A stretch of 64,000 bases of DNA. Origin: Manihot esculenta. Its lineage: Eukaryota; Streptophyta; Magnoliopsida; Malpighiales; Euphorbiaceae. Location of the stretch: contig NC_035170.2 in assembly GCF_001659605.2 (NCBI RefSeq), positions 25,648,020-25,712,019 of the forward strand. Reading direction: 5' to 3'. The notes beneath the pieces were generated by a model, which was not told the DNA's origin, searched no databases, and saw nothing but the letters and a program-made list of their open reading frames with translations. Both the position numbers and the translations under genes were made by a program. Shown here piece after piece: positions 50,160 through 60,078 of the stretch (position 1 is its first letter; each line of letters begins with the position of its first letter).

Positions 50160-52379
50160 TCGAGCACTCTCCAGTGGCCATCACTTTCTCTCCGGAGGAT
50201 GCTCAAGGTGTTCAAATGCCCCATGACGACGCCCTTGTCATTGAAGCCGTCATCCACAACTATCGGGTGAAAAAGATCCTAGTGGATGACGGGAGTAAGG
50301 TCAACCTGCTGCCCTACCGGGTCTTCCAACAGATGGGAATTCCTGAAGAGCAGTTGGTCCGGGATCAGGCACCGGTCAAAGGAATCGGAGGAGTCCCGGT
50401 ACCTGTGGAAGGAAAGGTGAAGCTGGCTCTCACCCTAGGAGAAGCGCCGAGGACTCGCACTCATTATGCAGTGTTCTTGGTGGTAAAACTTCCTCTGAGC
50501 TACAACGCGATATTGGGAAGACTTGCACTATTTGACTTCGAGGCGGTCACCAGCATTAGATACTTGGCCATGAAATTCCCAACAGAAGCAGGAGTGGGTG
50601 TAGTCAGGGGCAGCCAGGAAGAGGCGAGGGCGGTATACTTGGCTACCGTGGCAGAACCGAGTTCCGACGGAGAAAAGCTAGGCCTAGAGGTACTAGAGGT
50701 CAGGGATGAAGAGAAAGAGACCAGAACAGAGCCGGTCGGAGAGCTAGAGACTTTTCCTTTATCAGAAGCAGAGACGGATAAGGTCTTCAGTCTCAATGTC
50801 GACCTCACTGAAGAACAAAAAACGGAAGTCATGGCCCTAATCCGAGGTCACGCATCGAGCTTCGCCTGGAAGCCTTCAGACATGCCCGGAATTGATCCCG
50901 AGGTGATGACCCATAAGCTGAACGTCCTCCCTGAAGCCAGACCGGTGAAGCAGAAGAAGAGGGTGGTAGGAAGGGAGAAGCAACAGGCCACTAGAGAGGA
51001 AGTACAGAAGTTAGAAGAGGCAGGCTTTATTAGGGAAGTCATGTACCCGCAGTGGTTAGCTAATCATGTATTAGTCAAAAAAGCCAATGGCAAATATAGG
51101 ATGTGCATAGATTTCACTGACCTGAATCAGGCTTGTCCTAAAGATTGTTATCCCCTCTCTGATATTAATAAAATGGTCGACTCTACGGCCGGTTTCGATT
51201 ACATGTCTTCTTTGGATGCTATGTCTGGCTATCATCAAATCCCAATGGACAGGTTAGATGAAGAGAAGACCTCGTTCATAACAGAAGATGGGACCTACTG
51301 CTATAAAGCCATGCCCTTCGGGCTAAAAAACGCCAGGGCAACATACCAAAGATTGATGAACAAAATCTTCAAAAATCAGATCAGCAGAAACGTAGAAGTT
51401 TATGTAGACGATATGGTAGTCAAAAGCCTAACTTTCCAGTAGCACATGGCAGATCTGAGGGAGGTATTCGGGGTGTTAGAACAATACAGAATGAGGCTGA
51501 ACCCAGCGAAATGTGCCTTCTTCATCAGGGGAGGAAAGTTCCTGGGATACATGGTGAGTGGAAAAGGCATCAAGCCCAATCCAGAGAAAGTAGAGGCTAT
51601 ACTGAATATGCCAGAGCCAACCTGTGTAAGGGATGTCCAGAGACTGACTGGGAGAGTAGTGGCGTTAAATCGCTTTATGTCAAGATCAGCAGAGAAATGC
51701 TTGCCATTCTTCAAGAAGTTGAGGAAAGTGCCGAACTTCGAATGGACAGAAGACTGCCAAAAAGCTTTCAAAGAGCTCAAGAGCTATCTCAGCTCGCCTC
51801 ACGTGCTTAGTAGCCCCTTAGAAGGAGAAGAACTTCTGATATACCTGGCAGCCTCTGAACAAGCAGTAAGTGCAGTATTGGTAAGGGTAGAAGAGGGAGA
51901 GCAAAAACCTATTTTCTACGTCAGTAAGGTGCTTAAAGATGCCGAGGTCAGATATTTGAACATTGAAAAGATGGCATACGCTCTACTGCTCGCAGTCTGG
52001 AAGTTCAAGGTTTATCTGGAAAGCCACCAAGGGGTAGTAATGACAGGCCAACCCCTGAAGAAGATCCTGCATAGGCCGAAAACATCAAGTCGGATGTTGG
52101 CTTGGTCCGTTGAGATTAGCCCTTACTGCCTAAAGTATCGACCTCGGACCGCCATAAAATCTCAGGCCCTTGCTGACTTCATAGCAGAATGCACATTCAG
52201 TGAAGAGCGGGGAGAGTCATCGTCAGAAGCATCAAGGAATGGGAGAGAAGAAGAGCCCATCAAGGAGTTCAACTGTAAGTTGTATGTAGACAGAGCATCG
52301 GGCTCTGGGGGTAGTGGCGCAGGAATAATGCTCAAAGGACCTGAAGAATTTAAGATCTGCTACGCCCTACACCTAGAAT
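50160..52379 (+). pseudogene. Tat-lineage pol: protease, RT, RNase H, first part of second RNase H
   Basis: The frame shifts relative to gag near 50150. Protease has ILVDDGSKVN (near 50276-50305). RT runs from about 50900, with CIDFTDLNQACPKD and the catalytic YVDDMV at 51401-51418. A TAG at 51440 interrupts; the same frame resumes at 51446 with the RT thumb (GYMVSGKGIKPNPEKVEAIL) and RNase H. From about 52279 a second, archaeal-type RNase H domain characteristic of Tat elements begins (LYVDRAS; R where the family usually has G). It is cut at 52380 by insertion of the chromovirus. Confidence 0.9.
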
Positions 52380-52384
52380 TCAAG
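52380..52384 (+). repeat. Left target site duplication TCAAG
   Basis: The same five bases follow the 3' LTR at 62447-62451. The 5-bp length is typical for Ty3/Gypsy integrase. Confidence 0.95.
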
Positions 52385-54743
52385 TGTAATACCCGGCTAG
52401 ACTCCGATATCGGAATTCCTACCGTCCGGTGGAACTTCGGTTGTCGGGAACTTCTAGAAGGGTAAAGACATGTTTTATGAAATGTTTTTATGTTTTTAAT
52501 GGTTTTAAAGTATGAAACTAAATGAGTTTTTGCATGAAAATAGCATTGGAGGAAAACCCAGGTTCGGCCGCCGAAAGGCAAGTTCGGCCGCCGAACATGC
52601 ATGCGTTTTGGAGGCACGTTAGGCCCCCGAAAGCATGAGTTAGGGAAGTTCAGGTTCGGCCGCCGAAAGTCAAGTTCGGCCGCCGAACATTTGCATGGAT
52701 GCGGAGGCACATTCGGCCCCCGAACGTGGCCTGGCCAGCCACCTATAAAAGGGTCCCTTAGCCGAAAATGGGCGAGCTTTTTCTCCCCATTTCGGCCAAG
52801 GTGAGCATTCCGCCATCCTTCCCCAATCTTGAGTTTTTCCTTCCTTTTTTCCATGATCTTTACAAGTTTATAACTTTGGTTTTGAAGATCTTTGAGCTTA
52901 GAACAAGTTTTGGAGCTTGGAGACCAAAAGTTGGAACTTCTCCCATCTCCAAGTTTAGATCTCCTCAACCCTCGATCTTCAAGAGGTAAGAGCCGATCTT
53001 AAGCTCTTCATGTGTTTTAAGTAAGTTTTAAGTGATTTTATGGGGTAGAATGACATGTATAGGGTTGTATGAGTTTTTAAGCAAATGTTAAGTTTTAAGT
53101 GATTTATGATCAATGTATGATGTTTGAGTATGCTTGAAGTGTTGTAGTTGGGGTATTTGATGTTTTGAGGCCCCTAGGAACTTGTATGCATGATTTGGGT
53201 GAAGTATATGCATGATGTGAGAGTTGGGAGGCATTTGTGCATAGGGGAGCCAAAGTTTCTGCCCTTTGGCAGAAACCAGGTTCGGCAGCCGAAGGCACTT
53301 TCGGCCGCCGAACATGGCTTGAGAGGCAGCTTTAGGCTGCCGAAGCTTGCCCCCGAAAATTGGAGTTTCGGCTCTGTCCGAGACTTTCGGCCGCCGAAGG
53401 TGCCGCCGAACATGCATGAGTTTCGTCTCTGTCTGGGAGTTTCGGCCGCCGAAGGTGCCGCCGAACCTGCCTGACTTTCGTCTCTGGAGGGACTTTCGGC
53501 CGCCGAAGGTGCCGCCGAAAGTGCCCTGTCCAGCCTTTTCTTGCATGATTCCTAGGAGTGTTTTGGTGATGTTTTAGGAGGTTTTTGGGGGTATGTCTAG
53601 AGTTATGTTCTTGTTGTTTGGTGCCTCATTTGAGTCCACCTGTGTAGGTTCGGACCCGAGGAACCGAGACCCCCGGTTGTGAGATAGTCGTTCCGAGTTC
53701 GTTGTTACAACTTCAGTCACCAGGTGAGTGGAACAACTTCTTAAATTTTAAAGTAAATGAATAATGAATAAATGAATGAATCATAAAGCATTGCCCATGC
53801 ATCATTATGCTATGCAATATTTCAGGATGTTTGCATTAGATCTCACGAATATGCTGCATTGCATAAATTGATGTTGATGTGGATGAATGTTGAGTGATCC
53901 ATTAGCCCTCGTATGTTATGTCATGATATGATGATGATACGGTATGGAAGTCCAGGAAGACCCATTCTACGTCCCTGGCACTATGTAAGAGAAAGACCAG
54001 GACCCATTCTACGTTCTGGCACTAATGGAAATGTAGAGGGCTATTGGTGACAAATTCATCCTTTATGTGATTAACTGTGATGTGTTGCATTCCATGAAAG
54101 CATGAATAAGAAAAAGTTATTTAATAATATACCTAAAAATGGAGGAATCTTAATAATAAAATGAATAATAACATACCTAAAAAGGGTGGAATTAAAGCAA
54201 ATATTTTTAGTTTCCGCTCATTGGGCTTTATAGCTCACCCCCTCTCCCCTAACCCCAGTCTTGCAGGTGCAGAGTAGATAGAGAAGTCAGCAGAGTAAGA
54301 GAAGATTATGTAATAGCTTAGCTGTGGACATGGTTTGTAGCAATGTAAATGTATGAGATGTAATGTAATGTAAGATTGATAATGTGCTTGACTAGAGTCT
54401 GTTGTATTCCCAGTACACATGGTCTTGTATGAGATATAATGTTTTTATGATGATTATGTAATCCAAGCCTATGTTATGTTATGTTACCCCATTGGAATAT
54501 TTGATGAGGATTCCAATGAGAGGTTTATGTTATGTTGTGCATGCACAGGCTAGGCTTGGCAAAGAAATGTTCGAATGAATGAATGAAAGAAAAGTTTTTT
54601 TTTTATTTTTTTATGTATGTTGTTGACCATGTATGGGATTAAACAGGTTCACAGGATGTATGTTTGGCTTGCTACGGGTCCCGGCGGCCTTAAGCCGATC
54701 TGGATCCTAGCGCCGGTGGCGGCCTGATTTTCGGGTCGTTACA
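52385..54743 (+). mobile_element. 5' LTR of the intact chromovirus
   Basis: 2359 bp, TGTAATACCCGGCTAG to CGGGTCGTTACA. Internal landmarks: CTATAAAAG TATA box (52743-52751), two clusters of TTCGGCCGCCGAA-type motifs (52563-52725 and 53280-53520), AAGAGGTAAG donor-like site (about 52981-52990), a duplicated CCAGG..ACCCATTCTACGT block (53952-54033), and a pyrimidine tract ending TTGCAG (about 54220-54266). Confidence 0.95.
52743..52751 (+). promoter_or_regulatory. TATA box of the chromovirus 5' LTR
   Basis: CTATAAAAG inside a CACCTATAAAAGGGTCC context kept in all LTRs of this family in the window (near 525 minus strand, 30835, 60437). It marks the likely transcription start about 30 bases downstream, leaving a leader of roughly 1.96 kb in R-U5. 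Confidence 0.65.
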
Positions 54744-54746
54744 GAG

Positions 54747-54759
54747 TGGTATCAGAGCC
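54747..54759 (+). other. Primer binding site (initiator tRNA-Met type)
   Basis: TGGTATCAGAGCC begins three bases after the 5' LTR, the standard site complementary to the 3' end of initiator tRNA-Met. Confidence 0.93.
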
Positions 54760-54981
54760 CTAGGTTCATATGGTCGGACCTAGAGTGTCGGGCTCATAGA
54801 TATGATAGAAAGTCAAGCACAATAGGAAATCATGTCCACTAGGATAGGATGTAGAGTTCGTCTAGAATGAAAGTATGATATGCCATGAGATATGCTATGT
54901 ATATGATGTGGGTTCATGTGTTTCCACATGAACCATTGGATGCTAATGTTTTGATTTCTGTGCTGTTTTCCAGTAATCAGA

Positions 54982-57900
54982 ATGCGAGGAACTCGTCGAT
55001 CAGCTAGATTGGCTAGAGTACCACCGGAGGATGAGGGCACGAGCGCCCGTCCTCCAGCATTGCCAAGGGCAATGTCGAGTAGGTCCCACAGGGACAGAGC
55101 AGTGGGAGATCCTAGAAGATCTCTGGATCTGGGTAGAAACAGATCAGTAAGAGGAACGGTTCAAGGAGACAGGTCAGTGGATGCGGGAGAAGAGATGGAT
55201 GTGGACCAGAGGAGGGATGGTAGTCTTGGTGTGAGCATGCCAGAAGAGGGCATGGGTGAGTCTCAGGGAGGCACTCAGGCCTCGGGGTTTATTCCACCAC
55301 CCCAGTACCCACCTTTTTCACCATACCCCGGGTATTCGATGGGAGGTACATCGGATTACCCCAGTGTAAATCCTTACCCTTCTCACATGCCATACCCACC
55401 TTTTTACCCACAGTATCCACAGTACCCTATGTACCCACCTCCATCCTTCCATCCAGGCACAGCAAACCCTATCCCAGGGGATGCCGCACCTCCACCACCA
55501 GCAGAAACCACAGTGACAGAAAACCAAAGACCTCAACCTACCTCATCTGGAGGGAGCAAGGCTAAGATGACCGACTATATGAAGTTGGGTGCTCCTCAGT
55601 TTGATACTGGTGATGATCCGTTTGTGTACCTGGAGAAGGTCAAAACGATTACAGATGAGATAGGGGCTGATGATAGTAGAGCCATTCAGATGGCTGGTTT
55701 CACTCTGAAATGCAAGAAGGCACGAGAATGGTTCAAGAACTATGTGAAACCAAAGGTGGACAGTTTGTCATGGGAGGAGTTTGCGAATGAGTTCGCAGGA
55801 TGGGCTTTCCCTGACAGTTCCAGGGAGCTGAAGGTGATTGAGTTCGAACAGCTGAAGCAGACTGATGAGATGGGTGTCGATGAGTACACCGATAGATTCT
55901 TAGAGTTGTTGCCATTTGCTGGGCAGCATCTGGATACAGATCCGAAGAAATCGAGGAGGTATGTCATGAGGCTCAATTCCAGGTATTCCTCTTTGATTCA
56001 GTCAGCTGATAGAGAAAGTTTCCATGCCATTATAGACATGGCCAGGAGAATGGAGGCTAGTGCCGTAATAGAGGGAAAAGTCAAGCAGTCTGTGGCACAA
56101 CCTTCTGGTTCTAAGACCCCAGGTGGGGGAAGGATAGACCCTTCATCCTTGAGTTCAGCTAGTAAGAAGTGGGGCAATACCACTAAGAAACCAAAGAAAA
56201 ATAAGTTCTGGAGCAAGATCAAATCAGGTCTGGGATTAGGAAGTGGCTCAAGCTCTGGTGCTGATAATGCAGTGTGTGCAAGGTGTGGTAAGCTACACAG
56301 GGGAGTATGCCGGTTTGGGACGACAGCCTGCTATAGGTGTGGGCAAGAGGGACACATGTCTTGGGAGTGTCCGAGAGCAGTTCCTACGGCACAGCCCCAG
56401 CAGACAACTTCGGGTAGCGTAGCACAGCCAGCAGCTTCAGCCGCAACACAGGCTAGTGGCAGAGGCCGAGGGAGAGGGTCAGCCTCTTCTTCATCAGTTT
56501 ACAGAGGGGAAGGTCCGTCAGCTCCAGCACGGATCTTCACAATGACGCAGCAAGAGGCAAACGCATCCAACACCGTGGTGTCAGGTAATATCATCATTGG
56601 TTGTTCAGATGTTTATGCCTTAATGGACCCGGGTGCATCCCATTCTTTTGTTTCTCCGAGAGCGGTCGAGAGGTTGGGTTTGATGGTCTCTGGGTTAGAG
56701 TGTCCCCTATGGGTCAGCGGACCCAAATGTGACCCGTCAGTGGCAGAGTCAGTCTGCCAGTACAGTCCAGTTTTCATAGAGGGAAGATGCCTATCCGCCG
56801 ACCTAGTGGTTCTAGACTTGACAGATTTTGACGTCATTCTAGGGATGGATTGGCTATCTACCCATGGTGCTACCTTGGATTGCAGAGACAAGGTGGTTAA
56901 GTTCAGATGTCAGGATGGGTCAGAGGTCGTCTTTAGAGGAGACAGGGGGAGTACACCTAGAGGTTTAATATCAGCCCTACAGGCTCGTAGGCTGCTCAGG
57001 AGGGGTTGTCAGGGTTATCTAGCTCATGTGAGAGAGCTAGACAGAGATGTCAGAGAGCCCGCCTCGGTGCCTGTGGTTAGAGAGTTCTTAGATGTTTTCC
57101 CAGACGAGCTGCCAGGTTTACCGCCTCCTAGGGAGATAGAGTTCGAAATAGAATTGATGCCAGGAACCAGACCGATCTCTATCCCTCCCTACAGGATGGC
57201 GCCAGCAGAGCTGAAAGAGCTTAAAGAACAGTTGCAAGAGCTGGTAGACAAGGGTTTCATCCGACCGAGTGCCTCACCTTGGGGTGCTCCAGTGTTGTTC
57301 GTGAAGAAGAAGGATGGATCCCTTAGACTTTGTATCGACTATAGACAGTTGAACAAGGTTACTACCAAGAACAAGTACCCGTTGCCTAGGATCGATGATC
57401 TATTCGACCAGCTAGCAGGAGCAGGTTGTTTCTCCAAAATAGATCTGAGATCTGGGTATCATCAGCTGAGGATCAGAGATGAAGATGTGCCAAAGACGGC
57501 ATTCAGGACCAGATATGGGCATTATGAGTTTCTTGTGATGCCGTTCGGGTTAACTAACGCCCCTGCAGCATTCATGGATCTCATGAACAGAGTATTTAGC
57601 CAATACCTGGATCACTTCGTTATTGTCTTCATAGATGATATCTTAGTGTATTCCAGGAATGCAGAAGAGCATGCCCATCATCTGCGGTTGGTCTTGCAGA
57701 CTTTGAGGGAACATGGCTTGTATGCCAAGTTCTCTAAATGTGAGTTCTGGCTAAGGAGCATTTCGTTCTTGGGGCATGTAGTGTCAGAGAATGGGATAGA
57801 GGTAGACCCCAAGAAGACAGAGACTGTGGTTAACTGGCCTAGACCCACTTCAGTGACGGAGATCAGAAGTTTCTTGGGTTTGGCAGGTTACTACAGGAGG

Positions 57901-59970
57901 TTCGTTCAGGACTTCTCAAAGATAGCAGCTCCTCTGACCAGACTAACCAGGAAGAATCAGAAATTTCTGTGGACCGACCAGTGCGAAGAGAGTTTTGAAG
58001 AGCTTAAGAGGAGGTTGACTTCAGCACCAGTGTTAGCACTGCCATCTAGTGGAGAGGACTTTACAGTCTTTTGTGATGCGTCCCGTGTGGGACTGGGATG
58101 TGTGCTTATGCAGAATGAGAGGGTGATTGCTTATGCTTCTAGACAGCTAAAGAAGCATGAGTTGAATTACCCCACGCATGACCTTGAGATGGCAGCAGTA
58201 ATCTTTGCACTCAAGATGTGGAGGCACTACCTCTATGGGGTAAAATGTGAGATCTTTACAGATCATAAGAGCCTGCAGTACATCCTGAGTCAAAGAGATT
58301 TGAATTTGAGACAGAGAAGATGGGTAGAACTGCTCAGTGACTATGATTGCAAAATCCAGTATCATCCGGGTAAGGCTAATGTTGTAGCTGATGCCTTAAG
58401 CCGGAAATCACTCGGCAGTCTATCCCACATCACAGCAGAACGAAGACCAGTAGTAAAGGAGTTCTACAAGCTCATCGAAGAAGGGCTACAGTTAGAGTTG
58501 TCAGGTACAGGTGCCTTAGTGGCTCAGATGAAAGTGACACCCGTGTTCCTTGAGCAAGTCGCTCAGAAACAGCATGAGGACCCCGAGTTAGTGAAGATTG
58601 CCAGGACTGTTCAGTCAGGCAAGAATGATGAGTTCAGATTTGACAACAAGGGGATCCTCCGCTATGGGAGTCGATTATGTGTACCAGATGACATAGGGCT
58701 AAAAGGAGACATTATGAGAGAGGCTCATAATGCAAGATACAGCATTCACCCCGGAGCCACCAAGATGTATCAAGATCTAAAGAAGGTTTATTGGTGGCCA
58801 GCTATGAAGAAAGAAGTGGCGCAGTTCGTGTCAGCCTGCGAAGTGTGTCAGAGGGTGAAGCTAGAACATCAGAAGCCAGCTGGAATGCTTAACCCGCTAC
58901 CGATTCCAGAATGGAAATGGGAAAACATAGCTATGGACTTCGTAGTAGGGTTACCGGCGACGTCCAACAGATTGGACTCCATATGGGTGATTGTGGACAG
59001 ACTCACCAAATCTGCTCACTTCCTCCCTGTCAGGAGTGGCTACTCTGTGGACAAGTTGGCGCAGGTGTATGTAGATGAGATTGTCAGGCTGCATGGGGTT
59101 CCAGTGTCTATAGTGTCAGATAGAGGGCCTCAGTTCACTTCCAGATTTTGGCGGAGTCTGCAAAATGCCATGGGTACTAGGTTAGACTTCAGTACTGCCT
59201 TCCATCCCCAGACTGATGGACAGTCAGAGAGGACCATCCAAACAATAGAAGATATGCTCAGAATGTGTGTGCTAGATTTTGGCGGTTCTTGGAGGCAACA
59301 TCTACCTTTAGTAGAGTTCGCCTACAATAACAGCTATCATGCTAGCATCGGGATGGCTCCATATGAAGCTTTGTATGGAAGGAAGTGCAGATCACCTGTT
59401 TGCTGGGAAGAAGTTGGAGAGAAGGCCTTGGCAGGGCCTGAGCTAGTAGAGATTACCAGCAGGGTGGTACCCATAATCAGAGAAAGAATCAAGACTGCTG
59501 CAAGCAGACAGAAGAGTTATGCAGACATCCGCAGAAGACTAGTTGAATTTCAGGAGGGGGACCTGGTATTGCTTAAGGTGTCTCCAATGAAAGGAGTGGT
59601 TAGGTTCGGGAAGAAAGGTAAGCTAGCCCCACGATACATCGGACCCTTTGAAATCTTGCAAAAGATTGGGAATGTGTCGTACAAACTGGACTTACCTGCT
59701 TCAATGGCAAGAATCCATCCGGTTTTCCATGTTTCCATGTTGAGGAAGTTTGTGTCAGATCCGAGTAAGGTTCTTAGTGAGCCTGATGTGGAGATCCAAG
59801 AGGATCTCACCTATGTGGAGCAGCCAGTGCGGATCATAGACACCCAGATCAGAAAGCTAAGAAACAAGGAAATCCCGATGGTAAAAGTCCTTTGGAACCA
59901 CCACAATATAGAAGAATGTACCTGGGAGACACGGGAGTCCATGCTCCAACAGTATCCCCACCTCTTTTAG
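54982..59970 (+). CDS. Gag-pol polyprotein of the intact chromovirus, 1662 aa
   Basis: One frame from the ATG at 54982 to the stop at 59970. In order: basic N-terminus; Pro/Tyr-rich stretch (about 100-165); Retrotrans_gag (about 195-370, with [11 protein letters not shown]); a C-rich motif near 432 and a canonical zinc knuckle [14 protein letters not shown] (450-463). Protease follows with [10 protein letters not shown] (547-556), RT with FIDDILVYS (883-891; D885, D886 catalytic), RNase H from about 1026 with FCDAS (D1032), and the integrase H-H-C-C zinc region (H1249 to about C1289). The integrase core has D near 1319, D near 1380 (VSDRGPQF) and E near 1417. The chromodomain-like tail (about 1610-1662) ends YPHLF. 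Neither stops nor frameshifts are present and the catalytic residues are in place. The fused gag-pol frame is usual for this lineage. The ATG is 222 bases after the primer site and precedes the conserved gag. Confidence 0.96.
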   Translation: MRGTRRSARLARVPPEDEGTSARPPALPRAMSSRSHRDRAVGDPRRSLDLGRNRSVRGTVQGDRSVDAGEEMDVDQRRDGSLGVSMPEEGMGESQGGTQASGFIPPPQYPPFSPYPGYSMGGTSDYPSVNPYPSHMPYPPFYPQYPQYPMYPPPSFHPGTANPIPGDAAPPPPAETTVTENQRPQPTSSGGSKAKMTDYMKLGAPQFDTGDDPFVYLEKVKTITDEIGADDSRAIQMAGFTLKCKKAREWFKNYVKPKVDSLSWEEFANEFAGWAFPDSSRELKVIEFEQLKQTDEMGVDEYTDRFLELLPFAGQHLDTDPKKSRRYVMRLNSRYSSLIQSADRESFHAIIDMARRMEASAVIEGKVKQSVAQPSGSKTPGGGRIDPSSLSSASKKWGNTTKKPKKNKFWSKIKSGLGLGSGSSSGADNAVCARCGKLHRGVCRFGTTACYRCGQEGHMSWECPRAVPTAQPQQTTSGSVAQPAASAATQASGRGRGRGSASSSSVYRGEGPSAPARIFTMTQQEANASNTVVSGNIIIGCSDVYALMDPGASHSFVSPRAVERLGLMVSGLECPLWVSGPKCDPSVAESVCQYSPVFIEGRCLSADLVVLDLTDFDVILGMDWLSTHGATLDCRDKVVKFRCQDGSEVVFRGDRGSTPRGLISALQARRLLRRGCQGYLAHVRELDRDVREPASVPVVREFLDVFPDELPGLPPPREIEFEIELMPGTRPISIPPYRMAPAELKELKEQLQELVDKGFIRPSASPWGAPVLFVKKKDGSLRLCIDYRQLNKVTTKNKYPLPRIDDLFDQLAGAGCFSKIDLRSGYHQLRIRDEDVPKTAFRTRYGHYEFLVMPFGLTNAPAAFMDLMNRVFSQYLDHFVIVFIDDILVYSRNAEEHAHHLRLVLQTLREHGLYAKFSKCEFWLRSISFLGHVVSENGIEVDPKKTETVVNWPRPTSVTEIRSFLGLAGYYRRFVQDFSKIAAPLTRLTRKNQKFLWTDQCEESFEELKRRLTSAPVLALPSSGEDFTVFCDASRVGLGCVLMQNERVIAYASRQLKKHELNYPTHDLEMAAVIFALKMWRHYLYGVKCEIFTDHKSLQYILSQRDLNLRQRRWVELLSDYDCKIQYHPGKANVVADALSRKSLGSLSHITAERRPVVKEFYKLIEEGLQLELSGTGALVAQMKVTPVFLEQVAQKQHEDPELVKIARTVQSGKNDEFRFDNKGILRYGSRLCVPDDIGLKGDIMREAHNARYSIHPGATKMYQDLKKVYWWPAMKKEVAQFVSACEVCQRVKLEHQKPAGMLNPLPIPEWKWENIAMDFVVGLPATSNRLDSIWVIVDRLTKSAHFLPVRSGYSVDKLAQVYVDEIVRLHGVPVSIVSDRGPQFTSRFWRSLQNAMGTRLDFSTAFHPQTDGQSERTIQTIEDMLRMCVLDFGGSWRQHLPLVEFAYNNSYHASIGMAPYEALYGRKCRSPVCWEEVGEKALAGPELVEITSRVVPIIRERIKTAASRQKSYADIRRRLVEFQEGDLVLLKVSPMKGVVRFGKKGKLAPRYIGPFEILQKIGNVSYKLDLPASMARIHPVFHVSMLRKFVSDPSKVLSEPDVEIQEDLTYVEQPVRIIDTQIRKLRNKEIPMVKVLWNHHNIEECTWETRESMLQQYPHLF

Positions 59971-60065
59971 AGGTTAGTATCTATGTGTTCTATGTGTTTA
60001 GTATATATGTTATGTTCTATGTTATGCATGTATTAGTTGAGGAACATTCGGGGACGAATGTTCTT

Positions 60066-60078
60066 AAGGGGGGGAGAA
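60066..60078 (+). other. Polypurine tract of the intact chromovirus
   Basis: AAGGGGGGGAGAA immediately before the 3' LTR, equivalent to 1414-1428 in the reverse element. It is preceded by a GAACATTCGGGGACGAATGTTC inverted repeat (60041-60062). Confidence 0.93.

Noticed and set aside
50100..50180. Possible programmed frameshift between Tat gag and pol
   Set aside because: No clear slippery site seen and this copy already has other lesions; a family consensus is needed before reading it as programmed.
53280..53520. Regularly spaced short repeats considered as a CRISPR-like array
   Set aside because: Plant nuclear DNA, irregular spacers that are themselves repeats, and the array lies within an LTR.
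53088..53577. Open frames of 75-150 codons rich in FRPPKVPP or FGGRK in the LTRs (also 31277-31717 and 60781-61414)
   Set aside because: They come from the repeated TTCGGCCGCCGAA motif read in several frames on both strands; identical frames appear in both LTRs only because the LTRs are identical.
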